NCBI GenBank assembly: GCA_030673965.1
Contig: JAUTCN010000005.1
Span: 1-53,343 of the forward strand
Origin: Fusobacterium sp. JB019
Lineage (GTDB): Bacteria; Fusobacteriota; Fusobacteriia; Fusobacteriales; Fusobacteriaceae
Length of the DNA: 53,343 bases
Direction of reading: 5' to 3'
The notes under the pieces were generated by a model. That model was given only the letters and a program-made list of their open reading frames with translations, ran no database searches and was not told the DNA's origin. Below are positions 8,204-16,031 of the stretch, piece after piece. Numbering within the stretch: the stretch's first letter is position 1; every line of letters begins with the position of its first letter. Both the position numbers and the translations under genes were made by a program.

Positions 8204-8746
8204 TTATTTAAGTGTCATTCCATTTTTAACTTCTGAAATTTTATCAGGTGTTAAATATTTTAAAATTTCAAATCCAAGTTCTTGTGAATAACCAGAACCA
8301 CTAGCAGTTAATAAATTTTTATCTAAGACGATAGGTTTATTAATTATATTACAAAATTCTCTAACAAGGTCATAGCAACCAAAGTGCAGAGTAATATTTC
8401 TGTTATCAATCATTCTTCTTCTAGCTAAAGATGAAGGAGCTCCACAAATAGCAGCAACTAGTTTATTATTATCCAAATAATATTTAGTTAATTTCATAGC
8501 ATCATCTGATTTATAAAGATTTTCATATCCAGAATATCCTCCAGGTAAAAAGATTCCATCTGCATCTTTGTAATCTTTAAATAATTCGTCTGCTTTTACC
8601 ATAACTCCTTGTGCTGAATTAACATCAAGAGTCTTATTGATAGATAATGTAACTACTTTTATTCCAGCTCTTCTCATAATATCAATAGGAGCCATAGCTT
8701 CTAAAATTTCAAATCCTTCAGCTAACAAAACATACACTTTTTTCAT
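8204..8746 (-). CDS. DJ-1/PfpI family protein (YajL/ThiJ-like)
   Basis: A 180-residue single-domain protein of the DJ-1 superfamily. The motif VYVLLAEGFEILEAMAPIDIMRRAG gives the conserved acidic residue near the N terminus, DGIFLPGG is the next landmark, and the nucleophile-elbow cysteine is in AAICGAPSSLA. Members act as redox-responsive chaperones or glyoxalase-like/deglycase enzymes, so the exact role cannot be assigned. The chosen start is the ATG at 8746, because GGAGG lies 8 bases before it; an ATG 18 bases upstream has no ribosome-binding site. It follows the ABC-F gene and may be cotranscribed with it. Confidence 0.88.
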   Translation of the reverse strand: MKKVYVLLAEGFEILEAMAPIDIMRRAGIKVVTLSINKTLDVNSAQGVMVKADELFKDYKDADGIFLPGGYSGYENLYKSDDAMKLTKYYLDNNKLVAAICGAPSSLARRRMIDNRNITLHFGCYDLVREFCNIINKPIVLDKNLLTASGSGYSQELGFEILKYLTPDKISEVKNGMTLK

Positions 8747-8778
8747 TTGAATACCTCCATTCATTTGAATATAAATAT

Positions 8779-10389
8779 TTAATTTTGATTTTCTTGATCT
8801 ATTTTCATTTGGATATAATCATCATAATCCATTAATTTATCAATGATAGTTCCGTCTGGTAAAATTTCAATAATTCTATTAGCTACAGTTTGTATAAATT
8901 CATGGTCATGAGCTGAGAAAAGTACAGTTCCGTTAAATTTAGTAAGAGCTTTATTAAGAGATGTAATAGATTCAAGATCTAAATGGTCTGTAGGATTATC
9001 AAATAATAAAGCATTAGCTCCAGACATCATCATTTTTGATAACATACATCTAACTTTTTCTCCTCCCGATAAAACAGCTGCTTTCTTTTGAGTTTCCTCT
9101 CCAGTAAATAACATTCTTCCTAAAAATCCTCTAACAAATGAATCATGTTGATCAGGAGAATAAGGTCTTAACCAATCAACTAAGTTTTCATTAGCTCCTT
9201 CAAAAAATTCAGAATTATCTTTTGGCATATAAGCTGGAGTGACAGTAACTCCCCAAGTAATAGTACCTGAATCAGGTTCAATATCTCCTGCTAAAACAGA
9301 AAGAAGAGTTGTTTTTAGAATATCATTATCACAAATAAAAATAACTTTATCTTTAGTGTTTATTGTAAATGATAAGTTTTCAAATATTTTAACCCCATTT
9401 ATAGATTTAGAAATATTTTCAACTTTTAGCATATTATTTCCAGCTTCTCTGTTAGATTTAAATTCAATAAATGGATATTTTCTATTTGAAACTTGCATAT
9501 CTTCAAGTTGTAGTTTTTCAAGTTGTTTTTTTCTTGAAGTTGCTTGTTTTGATTTGGCAGCATTGGCACTGAATCTAGCTATAAATTCTTGTAATTCTTG
9601 TCTTTTTTGTTCTAATTTTTTGTTTTTATTAGAAATAAGACCAAGCATTAGTTGACTTGATTCATACCAGAAATCATAGTTTCCTACGAACATTTTAATT
9701 TTACCATAATCAATATCAGCTATATGAGTACAAACTTTATTTAAAAAATGTCTGTCATGTGATACGACAATTACAGTAGTATCATTTAAATTCATAAGAA
9801 AATTTTCTAACCATGCAACAGCTTTGATATCAAGTCCATTTGTAGGCTCATCAAGTAATAGAACATCAGGATTTCCAAATAGAGCTTGAGCAAGTAATAT
9901 TTTTACTTTCATTCCTTCGTCTAATTCTTTCATTAGTAAATCATGGTATTTAGCTTTGATACCAAGACCAGTAAGTAGCATGGCAGCTTCAGGTTCAGCA
10001 TCCCATCCATTTAATTCTGCAAATTCTCCTTCAAGATCGGCAGCTCTCATACCGTCTTCATCTGTGAATTCTTCCTTTGCATAAATAGCATTTTTTTCTT
10101 CTATTATATTCCAAAGTTTTTTATGTCCCATAAGAACGACATCTAAAACTTTAGCTTCTTCAAAAGCGAAGTGATTTTGAGAAAGAACAGCCATTCTTTT
10201 ATTTTTATCTAAAATAACGTCTCCCTCAGTTGGTGATATTTCACCAGATAATATTTTAACAAAAGTAGATTTACCAGCACCATTAGCACCAATAAGTCCG
10301 TAACAATTTCCAGGTGTAAATTTGATGTTTACATCTTCAAAAAGTTTTTTATCTGGAAATCTCATAGTAAGATTGCTTGTTGAAATCAT
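8779..10389 (-). CDS. ABC-F family ATPase (YbiT/YkpA-like) with degenerate second ATPase domain
   Basis: A 536-residue soluble tandem ATPase. Domain 1 has Walker A GANGAGKST and Walker B LLLLDEPTNGLD, but a weak signature (LDEGMKVK instead of LSGGE). A charged linker (about 245-300, LEQKRQELQEFIARFSANAA) matches ABC-F proteins that bind ribosomes. Domain 2 keeps the signature LSGGEKVR but its Walker A reads FICDNDILKTT and its Walker B FDNPTDHLD, lacking the catalytic glutamate. From memory, Bacillus YkpA shows a similar but milder change. Likely role: a translation or ribosome-state factor. No membrane segments are seen. Confidence 0.88.
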   Translation of the reverse strand: MISTSNLTMRFPDKKLFEDVNIKFTPGNCYGLIGANGAGKSTFVKILSGEISPTEGDVILDKNKRMAVLSQNHFAFEEAKVLDVVLMGHKKLWNIIEEKNAIYAKEEFTDEDGMRAADLEGEFAELNGWDAEPEAAMLLTGLGIKAKYHDLLMKELDEGMKVKILLAQALFGNPDVLLLDEPTNGLDIKAVAWLENFLMNLNDTTVIVVSHDRHFLNKVCTHIADIDYGKIKMFVGNYDFWYESSQLMLGLISNKNKKLEQKRQELQEFIARFSANAAKSKQATSRKKQLEKLQLEDMQVSNRKYPFIEFKSNREAGNNMLKVENISKSINGVKIFENLSFTINTKDKVIFICDNDILKTTLLSVLAGDIEPDSGTITWGVTVTPAYMPKDNSEFFEGANENLVDWLRPYSPDQHDSFVRGFLGRMLFTGEETQKKAAVLSGGEKVRCMLSKMMMSGANALLFDNPTDHLDLESITSLNKALTKFNGTVLFSAHDHEFIQTVANRIIEILPDGTIIDKLMDYDDYIQMKIDQENQN

Positions 10390-10429
10390 TAATTAATATT
10401 CCTCCTAATAGTTTTATTATATTCAGGGT

Positions 10430-10438
10430 ATTATATCA
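10430..10438 (-). promoter_or_regulatory. probable extended -10 promoter of the ABC-F gene
   Basis: On the minus strand TGATATAAT (10438 down to 10430) is a good extended -10 element, about 40 bases before the ABC-F start. The matching -35 is poor. Confidence 0.5.
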
Positions 10439-10496
10439 CAAATTTTAGTAAATTAAAACTTTGAAAGCTAATAATAAATAATATATTAAAAAAATC

Positions 10497-10525
10497 TTGA
10501 TGTTGTATAAATATAATGTTATTAT
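10497..10525 (+). promoter_or_regulatory. promoter upstream of the flavin oxidoreductase gene
   Basis: TTGATG (10497-10502), 17 bases, TATTAT (10520-10525). The first gene starts 43 bases downstream behind GATAAGGA. The operon earP-efp probably shares it. Confidence 0.55.
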
Positions 10526-10568
10526 ATACCTTGTTAAAAAATAAATTAGATTTGAGATAAGGAAAAAA

Positions 10569-11525
10569 ATGAAAAATATATTGACGCCATTAAAAATAAA
10601 AAATATAGAAGTGAAAAATAGAATTATTCTTCCCCCTTTAGTTAGATTTTCAATGATTGGAACTGATGGAAAAGTTACAGAAAAACTTTTAAATTGGTAT
10701 GAGGATATTGCTAGAGATAAAGTAGGCATGATTATTGTTGAAGCTACTTGTGTGGCAGAAGATGGTAAATTAAGGGATAATCAACTTGGAATATGGAATG
10801 ATAGTTTTATTGAAGGGTTGAAAAAAGTATCGGCTATTGGTAAAAAATATAAAGTTCCAATGTTAATACAAATTCACCATGCTGGCTTTAAGAAAGATTT
10901 TTCTTTAGTTCCAGAAATAATTTTAGATGAAATTTTAGAAAAATTTATAGTTGCTTTTAGAAGAGCAAAGGAAGCAGGGTTTGATGGAATAGAAATTCAT
11001 GGAGCTCATACTTATTTGTTAAGTCAATTAAATTCAAGAATATATAATACAAGAATTGATAAATATGGTGGAAGTTTTGAAAAAAGAATGTATTTTAATA
11101 AGAACTTAATAGAAAGAACTAGAGAATTATTTGATGAAGATTTTATTTTAGGATATAGAATGGGAGGGAATGAACCTTCTCTTGAAGATGGCATACAAAT
11201 AGCAAAATATCTTGAAAATTTAGGAATAGATTTAATTCATGTTTCTACAGGGATTCCTGAAGAAAGATTTAGGCAAAAAGCAAAGATAGATAATTTCCCA
11301 GAAGAGTTTCCATTAGATTGGGTTATTTATATGGGTGTTCAGATAAGAAAAAATATAAATATTCCTGTTATAGGGGTAAGAAATATAAAAAAAGAAGAAC
11401 AAGTTAGTTATTTAATAGAAAATGATTTGCTTGATTTGGTTGCTGTTGGAAGGGCTATGATTTTTACCAAAAGATGGATGCATAAAGCAATGATTTCTTA
11501 TAAAAAAAGAAATGAATTAAAATAA
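10569..11525 (+). CDS. old yellow enzyme family NADH:flavin oxidoreductase
   Basis: A 318-residue TIM-barrel FMN protein. Landmarks are the N-terminal PLKIKNIEVKNRIILPPLVR, WYEDIARDKVGMIIVEAT, the substrate-binding histidine pair in GIEIHGAHTYLLSQL (about residues 143 and 146), NTRIDKYGGSFEKR and the phosphate-binding VAVGRAMI. These fit the short YqjM-like class, which reduces activated double bonds with NAD(P)H. It is slightly shorter than YqjM. The physiological substrate is unknown. It lies 13 bases before earP, so it may be cotranscribed with the EF-P modification genes, although no functional link is evident. Confidence 0.88.
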   Translation: MKNILTPLKIKNIEVKNRIILPPLVRFSMIGTDGKVTEKLLNWYEDIARDKVGMIIVEATCVAEDGKLRDNQLGIWNDSFIEGLKKVSAIGKKYKVPMLIQIHHAGFKKDFSLVPEIILDEILEKFIVAFRRAKEAGFDGIEIHGAHTYLLSQLNSRIYNTRIDKYGGSFEKRMYFNKNLIERTRELFDEDFILGYRMGGNEPSLEDGIQIAKYLENLGIDLIHVSTGIPEERFRQKAKIDNFPEEFPLDWVIYMGVQIRKNINIPVIGVRNIKKEEQVSYLIENDLLDLVAVGRAMIFTKRWMHKAMISYKKRNELK

Positions 11526-11538
11526 AAGAGGTGTAAGT

Positions 11539-12702
11539 ATGATACCTAGAAGTATTGATATATTTTGTGAAATTATTGACAATTATGGAGATATAGGAGT
11601 TGTATATAGATTATCTAAAGAATTAAAAAGAGTTTATCCTCAAGTTAGGATAAGAATAATTTTAAACAAATTAGAGGAGTTGTTAAAAGTTAATCCAAAA
11701 ACAAAAGACAAGGATTATCAAGAGGTAGGTAACCTTATATATATTAAAGAAAATTTTTTAAAAAAAAATTTAAAAAAGTATGGAGTTTCTGATATAATAA
11801 TAGAGGCTTTTGGTTGTAATATCTTAAAAGATTATATAGATATAGCTAAAGAAAAGTCAAAACTTTGGATAAATCTTGAATATCTTTCAGGCGAAAAATG
11901 GATTGAAGGTTTTCATTTGCAAGAATCATTAATAGATTCTAAGAATTTAAAAAAGATTTTTTATATGCCAGGCTTTACTAATAAAAGTGGTGGAATTATA
12001 TTAGATGAAACTTTTATAAAAAGAAAAGAATATGGTGAAATACATAAAGATAAAATATTAGAAAAATATTTGCCAAAAATATTTTTTGATAAAAAGCTAG
12101 TGGGGACTATTTTTTCTTATGAAAAAAATTTTAAAAATTTATTAATAGAGTTAAATAGGATGGAAAAAGATACAGTTTTATTACTTATGGGTGAAAAAAC
12201 ACAAAAAAGTATTCTTAAAGTTTTAGATGAAAATCTTTTAGAAAATTTTGGAAATTTTATGAAATATGGTAAAATAATTCTAAAGAATATGGAATTTTTA
12301 TCTCAAGAGGAATATGAAGAGATTATTTCTGCCTCAGATTTTAATTTTACAAGAGGAGAAGATTCTATAGTTAGAGCTTTGATATTAGGGAAACCTTTTT
12401 TATGGCACATATATTTACAAGAAGATCAAGTCCACATGGATAAATTAAATGCTTTTATAGCAAGATTAGAAGAAAGTATTTTACTATCTCATGAAGAAAA
12501 AAATATTTTTGAAAAATATAAAAAACTCTTAAGAGACTATAATGATAGAAATGAGAATTCTTTAAAGTTAGGAAATGAAAACTATTCAGCTTTATTCCAT
12601 AATTTTTCTACTATAGAAAAAATTTGTAAAAAGTATAGTACTTTTTTAACTAAAGAATGTAATTTAGTAGAAAAATTAAAAACATATATAAAAGGATTTT
12701 AA
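11539..12702 (+). CDS. earP: EF-P arginine 32 rhamnosyltransferase
   Basis: A 387-residue GT-B fold glycosyltransferase of the former DUF2331 family. The N terminus SIDIFCEIIDNYGDIGVVYRLS carries the two conserved aspartates (Asp14, Asp18), and TRGEDSIVRAL near residue 275 carries the C-terminal nucleotide-sugar site glutamate. EarP transfers rhamnose from dTDP-L-rhamnose to Arg32 of EF-P. The next gene, 13 bases downstream, is efp, and it has arginine at position 32, which strongly supports the assignment. The family is known mainly from beta/gamma-proteobacteria, with reports from Fusobacteria. GAGGTG precedes the ATG. Confidence 0.93.
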   Translation: MIPRSIDIFCEIIDNYGDIGVVYRLSKELKRVYPQVRIRIILNKLEELLKVNPKTKDKDYQEVGNLIYIKENFLKKNLKKYGVSDIIIEAFGCNILKDYIDIAKEKSKLWINLEYLSGEKWIEGFHLQESLIDSKNLKKIFYMPGFTNKSGGIILDETFIKRKEYGEIHKDKILEKYLPKIFFDKKLVGTIFSYEKNFKNLLIELNRMEKDTVLLLMGEKTQKSILKVLDENLLENFGNFMKYGKIILKNMEFLSQEEYEEIISASDFNFTRGEDSIVRALILGKPFLWHIYLQEDQVHMDKLNAFIARLEESILLSHEEKNIFEKYKKLLRDYNDRNENSLKLGNENYSALFHNFSTIEKICKKYSTFLTKECNLVEKLKTYIKGF

Positions 12703-12715
12703 AGGGGGACAATTA

Positions 12716-13279
12716 ATGAAAGTAGCACAAGAATTAAGACAAGGGTCTACAATAAGAATAGGTAAAGATCCATTCATCGTATTAAAAGCTGAGTATAATA
12801 AATCAGGAAGAAATGCAGCGGTTATGAAATTAAAAATGAAAAACTTATTAGCTGGAAATATAGTGGATACAGCTATAAAAGCTGATGAAAAAATGGATGA
12901 TATAAGACTAGAAAGAGTTAATGCTGTATATTCTTATTCTGATGGAACTAACTATATTTTCTCTAATCCAGAAACTTGGGATCAAATTGAATTATCTGCA
13001 GAAGATTTAGGAGATGCAATTAATTATTTAGAAGAAGAAATGGAAGTTCAAATTCAATATTATGAAGAAACTCCAGTAAGTGTAGAGTTACCTACATTTG
13101 TTGAAAGACAAATAGAATATACTGAACCAGGATTAAGAGGAGATACTACAGGAAAAGCTCTTAAACCAGCAAAATTAGCAACAGGATTTGAAATTCAAGT
13201 ACCTTTATTTGTTGAACAAGGGGAATGGATAAAAATAGACACAAGAAATCATTCTTATGTTGAAAGAATAAAAAAATAA
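12716..13279 (+). CDS. efp: translation elongation factor P
   Basis: A 187-residue three-domain protein, the normal length. The loop that reaches the peptidyl-transferase centre reads KSGRNAAV, placing Arg at residue 32, the EarP-modified type (other subclasses have lysine there). Later segments GLRGDTTGKALKPAKLATG and VPLFVEQGEWIKIDTR are classic domain II/III signatures. EF-P relieves ribosome stalling at consecutive prolines. GGGGGAC precedes the start, and a terminator follows directly, so efp is the last gene of the unit. Confidence 0.97.
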   Translation: MKVAQELRQGSTIRIGKDPFIVLKAEYNKSGRNAAVMKLKMKNLLAGNIVDTAIKADEKMDDIRLERVNAVYSYSDGTNYIFSNPETWDQIELSAEDLGDAINYLEEEMEVQIQYYEETPVSVELPTFVERQIEYTEPGLRGDTTGKALKPAKLATGFEIQVPLFVEQGEWIKIDTRNHSYVERIKK

Positions 13280-13281
13280 TA

Positions 13282-13312
13282 AAAAAAAAGTGGCTTAAGC
13301 CACTTTTTTTTT
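13282..13312. terminator. terminator after efp
   Basis: The palindrome AAAGTGGCTTAAGCCACTTT is flanked by at least six A and T on the two sides (13282-13312). It separates efp from the pilus-type operon downstream. Confidence 0.88.
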
Positions 13313-13331
13313 ATTATTTTTTACTTGTTTA

Positions 13332-13360
13332 TTGTTTTTTTAATCGAATTAAGGTACAAT
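13332..13360 (+). promoter_or_regulatory. promoter of the chaperone-usher type operon
   Basis: TTGTTT (13332-13337), 17 bases, TACAAT (13355-13360), 34 bases before the first pilin-like gene. It is the only clear promoter found before the seven co-directional genes that end at the 22676 terminator. Confidence 0.65.
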
Positions 13361-13394
13361 AAAACTAAGGGAAAAAGATAGTTAGGAGGAAAAA

Positions 13395-13859
13395 ATGAAA
13401 CAAAAATTTGTTTTTTTTATGACCGTATATATATTATTATTTTCTTTTATACAAGGAAAATCTGTAAAAGAAGGACAAGTTGAAATAGAGGTAGAACTAG
13501 AAATTATAAAAGATTTAAGTGTCGAAGTTACCCCTATGCACTTTGGGGATTGTATGCCTGGAGCAACTAATATAGAAGCAACAAGTAATATCGAAATTGA
13601 AGGGGAAGCAGGAAGATGGGTGTTAGTTAAATTTTTTGATAGAAATAATATTTCTAATGAAGGATATATAGAATTAATAAATCAAGCTGATAATTCTAAA
13701 AAACAAAGAGTTAATTTAAGATTGCAAAGTTCAAATGATGGATATTTATATATAAATAATGGAGAAGTAAGAGATAATATAATAGGAAGTATTGATAGAG
13801 TAGTTGATAATCCAGGATATTATGAAGGTTTTGCTGTGGTAAAAGTAAGGTATAATTAA
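13395..13859 (+). CDS. pilin-like secreted protein (putative major subunit)
   Basis: A 154-residue protein with a signal peptide (about residues 1-21, KQKFVFFMTVYILLFSFIQG). The mature part is predicted beta-rich: EIIKDLSVEVTPMHFGDCMPGA at the start and GYYEGFAVVKVRYN at the end. The N-terminal FGxxxPG turn and the final alternating hydrophobic strand resemble subunits of donor-strand pili (DUF4402/alpha-type pilins). No gene family is recognised with certainty. It is the first gene of an operon that also encodes an usher-like and a PapD-like protein, so the main shaft subunit is the best guess. GGAGG precedes the ATG. Confidence 0.6.
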   Translation: MKQKFVFFMTVYILLFSFIQGKSVKEGQVEIEVELEIIKDLSVEVTPMHFGDCMPGATNIEATSNIEIEGEAGRWVLVKFFDRNNISNEGYIELINQADNSKKQRVNLRLQSSNDGYLYINNGEVRDNIIGSIDRVVDNPGYYEGFAVVKVRYN

Positions 13860-13883
13860 TAATTACATAAAAATGGAGGATAT

Positions 13884-16004
13884 ATGAAGAAAATAATATT
13901 AGGTTTAATGATGTGTTTATTTAGTTTTTCCTTTGGTGAGGATGCAATAAAAGTAAATATACCTTTAAAAACTACTGATATGTATCTTTATAAGAATTTA
14001 GAAATAGGTAAATACGAGGGAGTATATACTTATTTTTTAGATGGAATTTCAGATAAAGTTATTTATAAAGTAGACGATAGTTTTTATAATAATCACAGTA
14101 GAGTTAGTAAAGAAAGTTCAGTTATTGTTAGAACTTTTGAAGATAAAAATGATAATGAACATTATTATATTGAAACTCCAATTAGGTATACAGTTGCAGT
14201 TTTAACGAGAAAGGATTCCTTTGTAAAAACAATGGATGATTTAAATAATTTAAATGTTGGATATATAAAAGGGAGTCAAGGTTTAAAAGAAATTAAAACT
14301 AGATTTAAAAATATAAATTTCATAGAAAATTCAGTTAAAAATAGAGAAAAGGGATTAGAAGCTCTTGATAAAGGAGAGATAGAAGCTTTAATAATTAAAG
14401 ATTGGCTTAATTATTATGATGATAATAAAATTACAAGAATTATTGATAAGATTAACTATAAAGAATGTATAGCTATTGATAAAGATAAAGAAAATGTTTA
14501 TAACAAAATAAAATTAAAAATTGATAATTTAAAAAATGAAGAAATAGAAAAAATAATTAGTACTGAAAGAACAAAATATTATAAGTATATTTTAAAAGAT
14601 ACACCAAATTATTCAATAGTAAAAAATAAATTTAATGAAATAAAAGTAAAATTACCAGAAGATAAATATATGATACCTTTCTATTATTCTTATAAAAAGA
14701 GTTATAAAGGAATAACTATAAAAGTTATTAAAGAGATAGAAAGAGTACTTGAGATACCCCTTGTTTTTAGTGAGAATAATGGAGATATAAAGCCTATTCT
14801 TGTTAGAAATAGCAAAAATTTAAAAAGTTATATATTTACTAAACCTTATTATGAAAGTAAAATTACTATAGCCAATAGAAGTAGAGATGGTTTTATAGAA
14901 AATATAGCTGATTTAGATAACAAAAAAATAATAGTTAGAAAAGATACGAATATTAGAGAATATATAGAAAGTAGAGTTAAAAATCCTGAAATAATAGAAG
15001 TTGCTACATATCAAGAAGGATTAGAAAGACTTCTTGATAAAAAAGGAGAGTGTTTAGTAGGTTACTTTGGTTCTATAAATGGGATTATTTCTAATAATTT
15101 TATAGAAGATAAAGTTAAAATAGCTGGAATTTTAAATGACACTTTAAATGTAAGTGTAGCTATCGACAAAGATCAGCCAGAATTATCTCAATTAGTAAGA
15201 ATGATTGTAGAAAGTTTTGATGTAGATAAAACTATTTATGATGATTCTTTAACAAAAAATATTTTAGTTGCTAGAAATTATAAATTAATGGCTAAAATAG
15301 GTATACCTGTATTAATATTTATAATAATCTTAATAATAGTTTTAATTATTTCAGAAAGAAATAGAAAAAGAGCCGAAGAATTAAGTTATATGCTAGTAAA
15401 GACTTTAGAGATGGCAAATAAACTAAATGATGAAGATACGGGGGAACATACTAAAAGACTAGGCCTTTATTCAGAAGTTTTAGCAAGGGATATAGGAAAA
15501 TTTACAAAAGAAGAAATAGACGAGATAAGAAAATATGCAACGGTGCATGATATTGGGAAAGTTACTATTCCTGCTGATGTCTTAAAAAAACCAGGGAAAT
15601 TAACATCAGAAGAATTTAATATAGTAAAAGGGCATGTTAATTCAGGTTTTGAAATAGTTAAAAATTTAAAACTAGGAAAAATAGCAGAGAATATAGTTAG
15701 ATTTCATCATGAAAAATGGAATGGAAAAGGTTATCCTCTTAAATTAAAAGGAAATGATATTCCTTTAGAAGCAGCTTTGGTAGGTGTTGCTGATATGTAT
15801 GATGCTTTGAGACAGGAAAAAGCATACAAGAAAAGTTTGACTCATAGTGAAGCAGTGGAAATAATAAAATCAGAATCAGGTAAAAGTTTTTCTTCTGAAA
15901 TAGTGGAATGCTTTGTTAAAAACCATAAGTTATTTGAAAAAATTTATGAAGAAAATAAAGAAGCAGTTGATTTGGCTGAGGAATTTTATTCTGCTATAAA
16001 ATAA
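13884..16004 (+). CDS. membrane HD-GYP phosphodiesterase with two periplasmic solute-binding domains
   Basis: A 706-residue receptor. A signal peptide (1-18) is followed by two regions resembling SBP_bac_3 domains (about 20-255 and 260-460; for example YTVAVLTRKDSFVKTMDDLNNLNVGY and FTKPYYESKITIANRSRDG), one membrane span (about 473-492) and a cytoplasmic HD-GYP domain. The latter is intact: DTGEHTKRL, HDIGK (555-559), IPADVLKKPGKLT and HHEKWNGKGYP (608-618). Such domains hydrolyse cyclic di-GMP. Its placement as second gene in a pilus-type operon suggests ligand-controlled turnover of a nucleotide signal that governs the pilus. That link is inferred, and no GGDEF protein is in the window. 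Confidence 0.88.
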   Translation: MKKIILGLMMCLFSFSFGEDAIKVNIPLKTTDMYLYKNLEIGKYEGVYTYFLDGISDKVIYKVDDSFYNNHSRVSKESSVIVRTFEDKNDNEHYYIETPIRYTVAVLTRKDSFVKTMDDLNNLNVGYIKGSQGLKEIKTRFKNINFIENSVKNREKGLEALDKGEIEALIIKDWLNYYDDNKITRIIDKINYKECIAIDKDKENVYNKIKLKIDNLKNEEIEKIISTERTKYYKYILKDTPNYSIVKNKFNEIKVKLPEDKYMIPFYYSYKKSYKGITIKVIKEIERVLEIPLVFSENNGDIKPILVRNSKNLKSYIFTKPYYESKITIANRSRDGFIENIADLDNKKIIVRKDTNIREYIESRVKNPEIIEVATYQEGLERLLDKKGECLVGYFGSINGIISNNFIEDKVKIAGILNDTLNVSVAIDKDQPELSQLVRMIVESFDVDKTIYDDSLTKNILVARNYKLMAKIGIPVLIFIIILIIVLIISERNRKRAEELSYMLVKTLEMANKLNDEDTGEHTKRLGLYSEVLARDIGKFTKEEIDEIRKYATVHDIGKVTIPADVLKKPGKLTSEEFNIVKGHVNSGFEIVKNLKLGKIAENIVRFHHEKWNGKGYPLKLKGNDIPLEAALVGVADMYDALRQEKAYKKSLTHSEAVEIIKSESGKSFSSEIVECFVKNHKLFEKIYEENKEAVDLAEEFYSAIK

Positions 16005-16031
16005 TAATTTATTAAAAGAAGAGGTGAAATT

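Noticed and set aside
9239-9655. 138-codon plus-strand ORF within the ABC-F gene
   Set aside because: It is antisense to a strongly conserved ATPase, lacks a ribosome-binding site and has Leu/Ser/Phe-rich translation typical of a shadow frame.
10445-10729. 94-codon minus-strand ORF across the flavin oxidoreductase promoter
   Set aside because: Hydrophobic, low-complexity translation that overlaps a real promoter and gene start; no ribosome-binding site.
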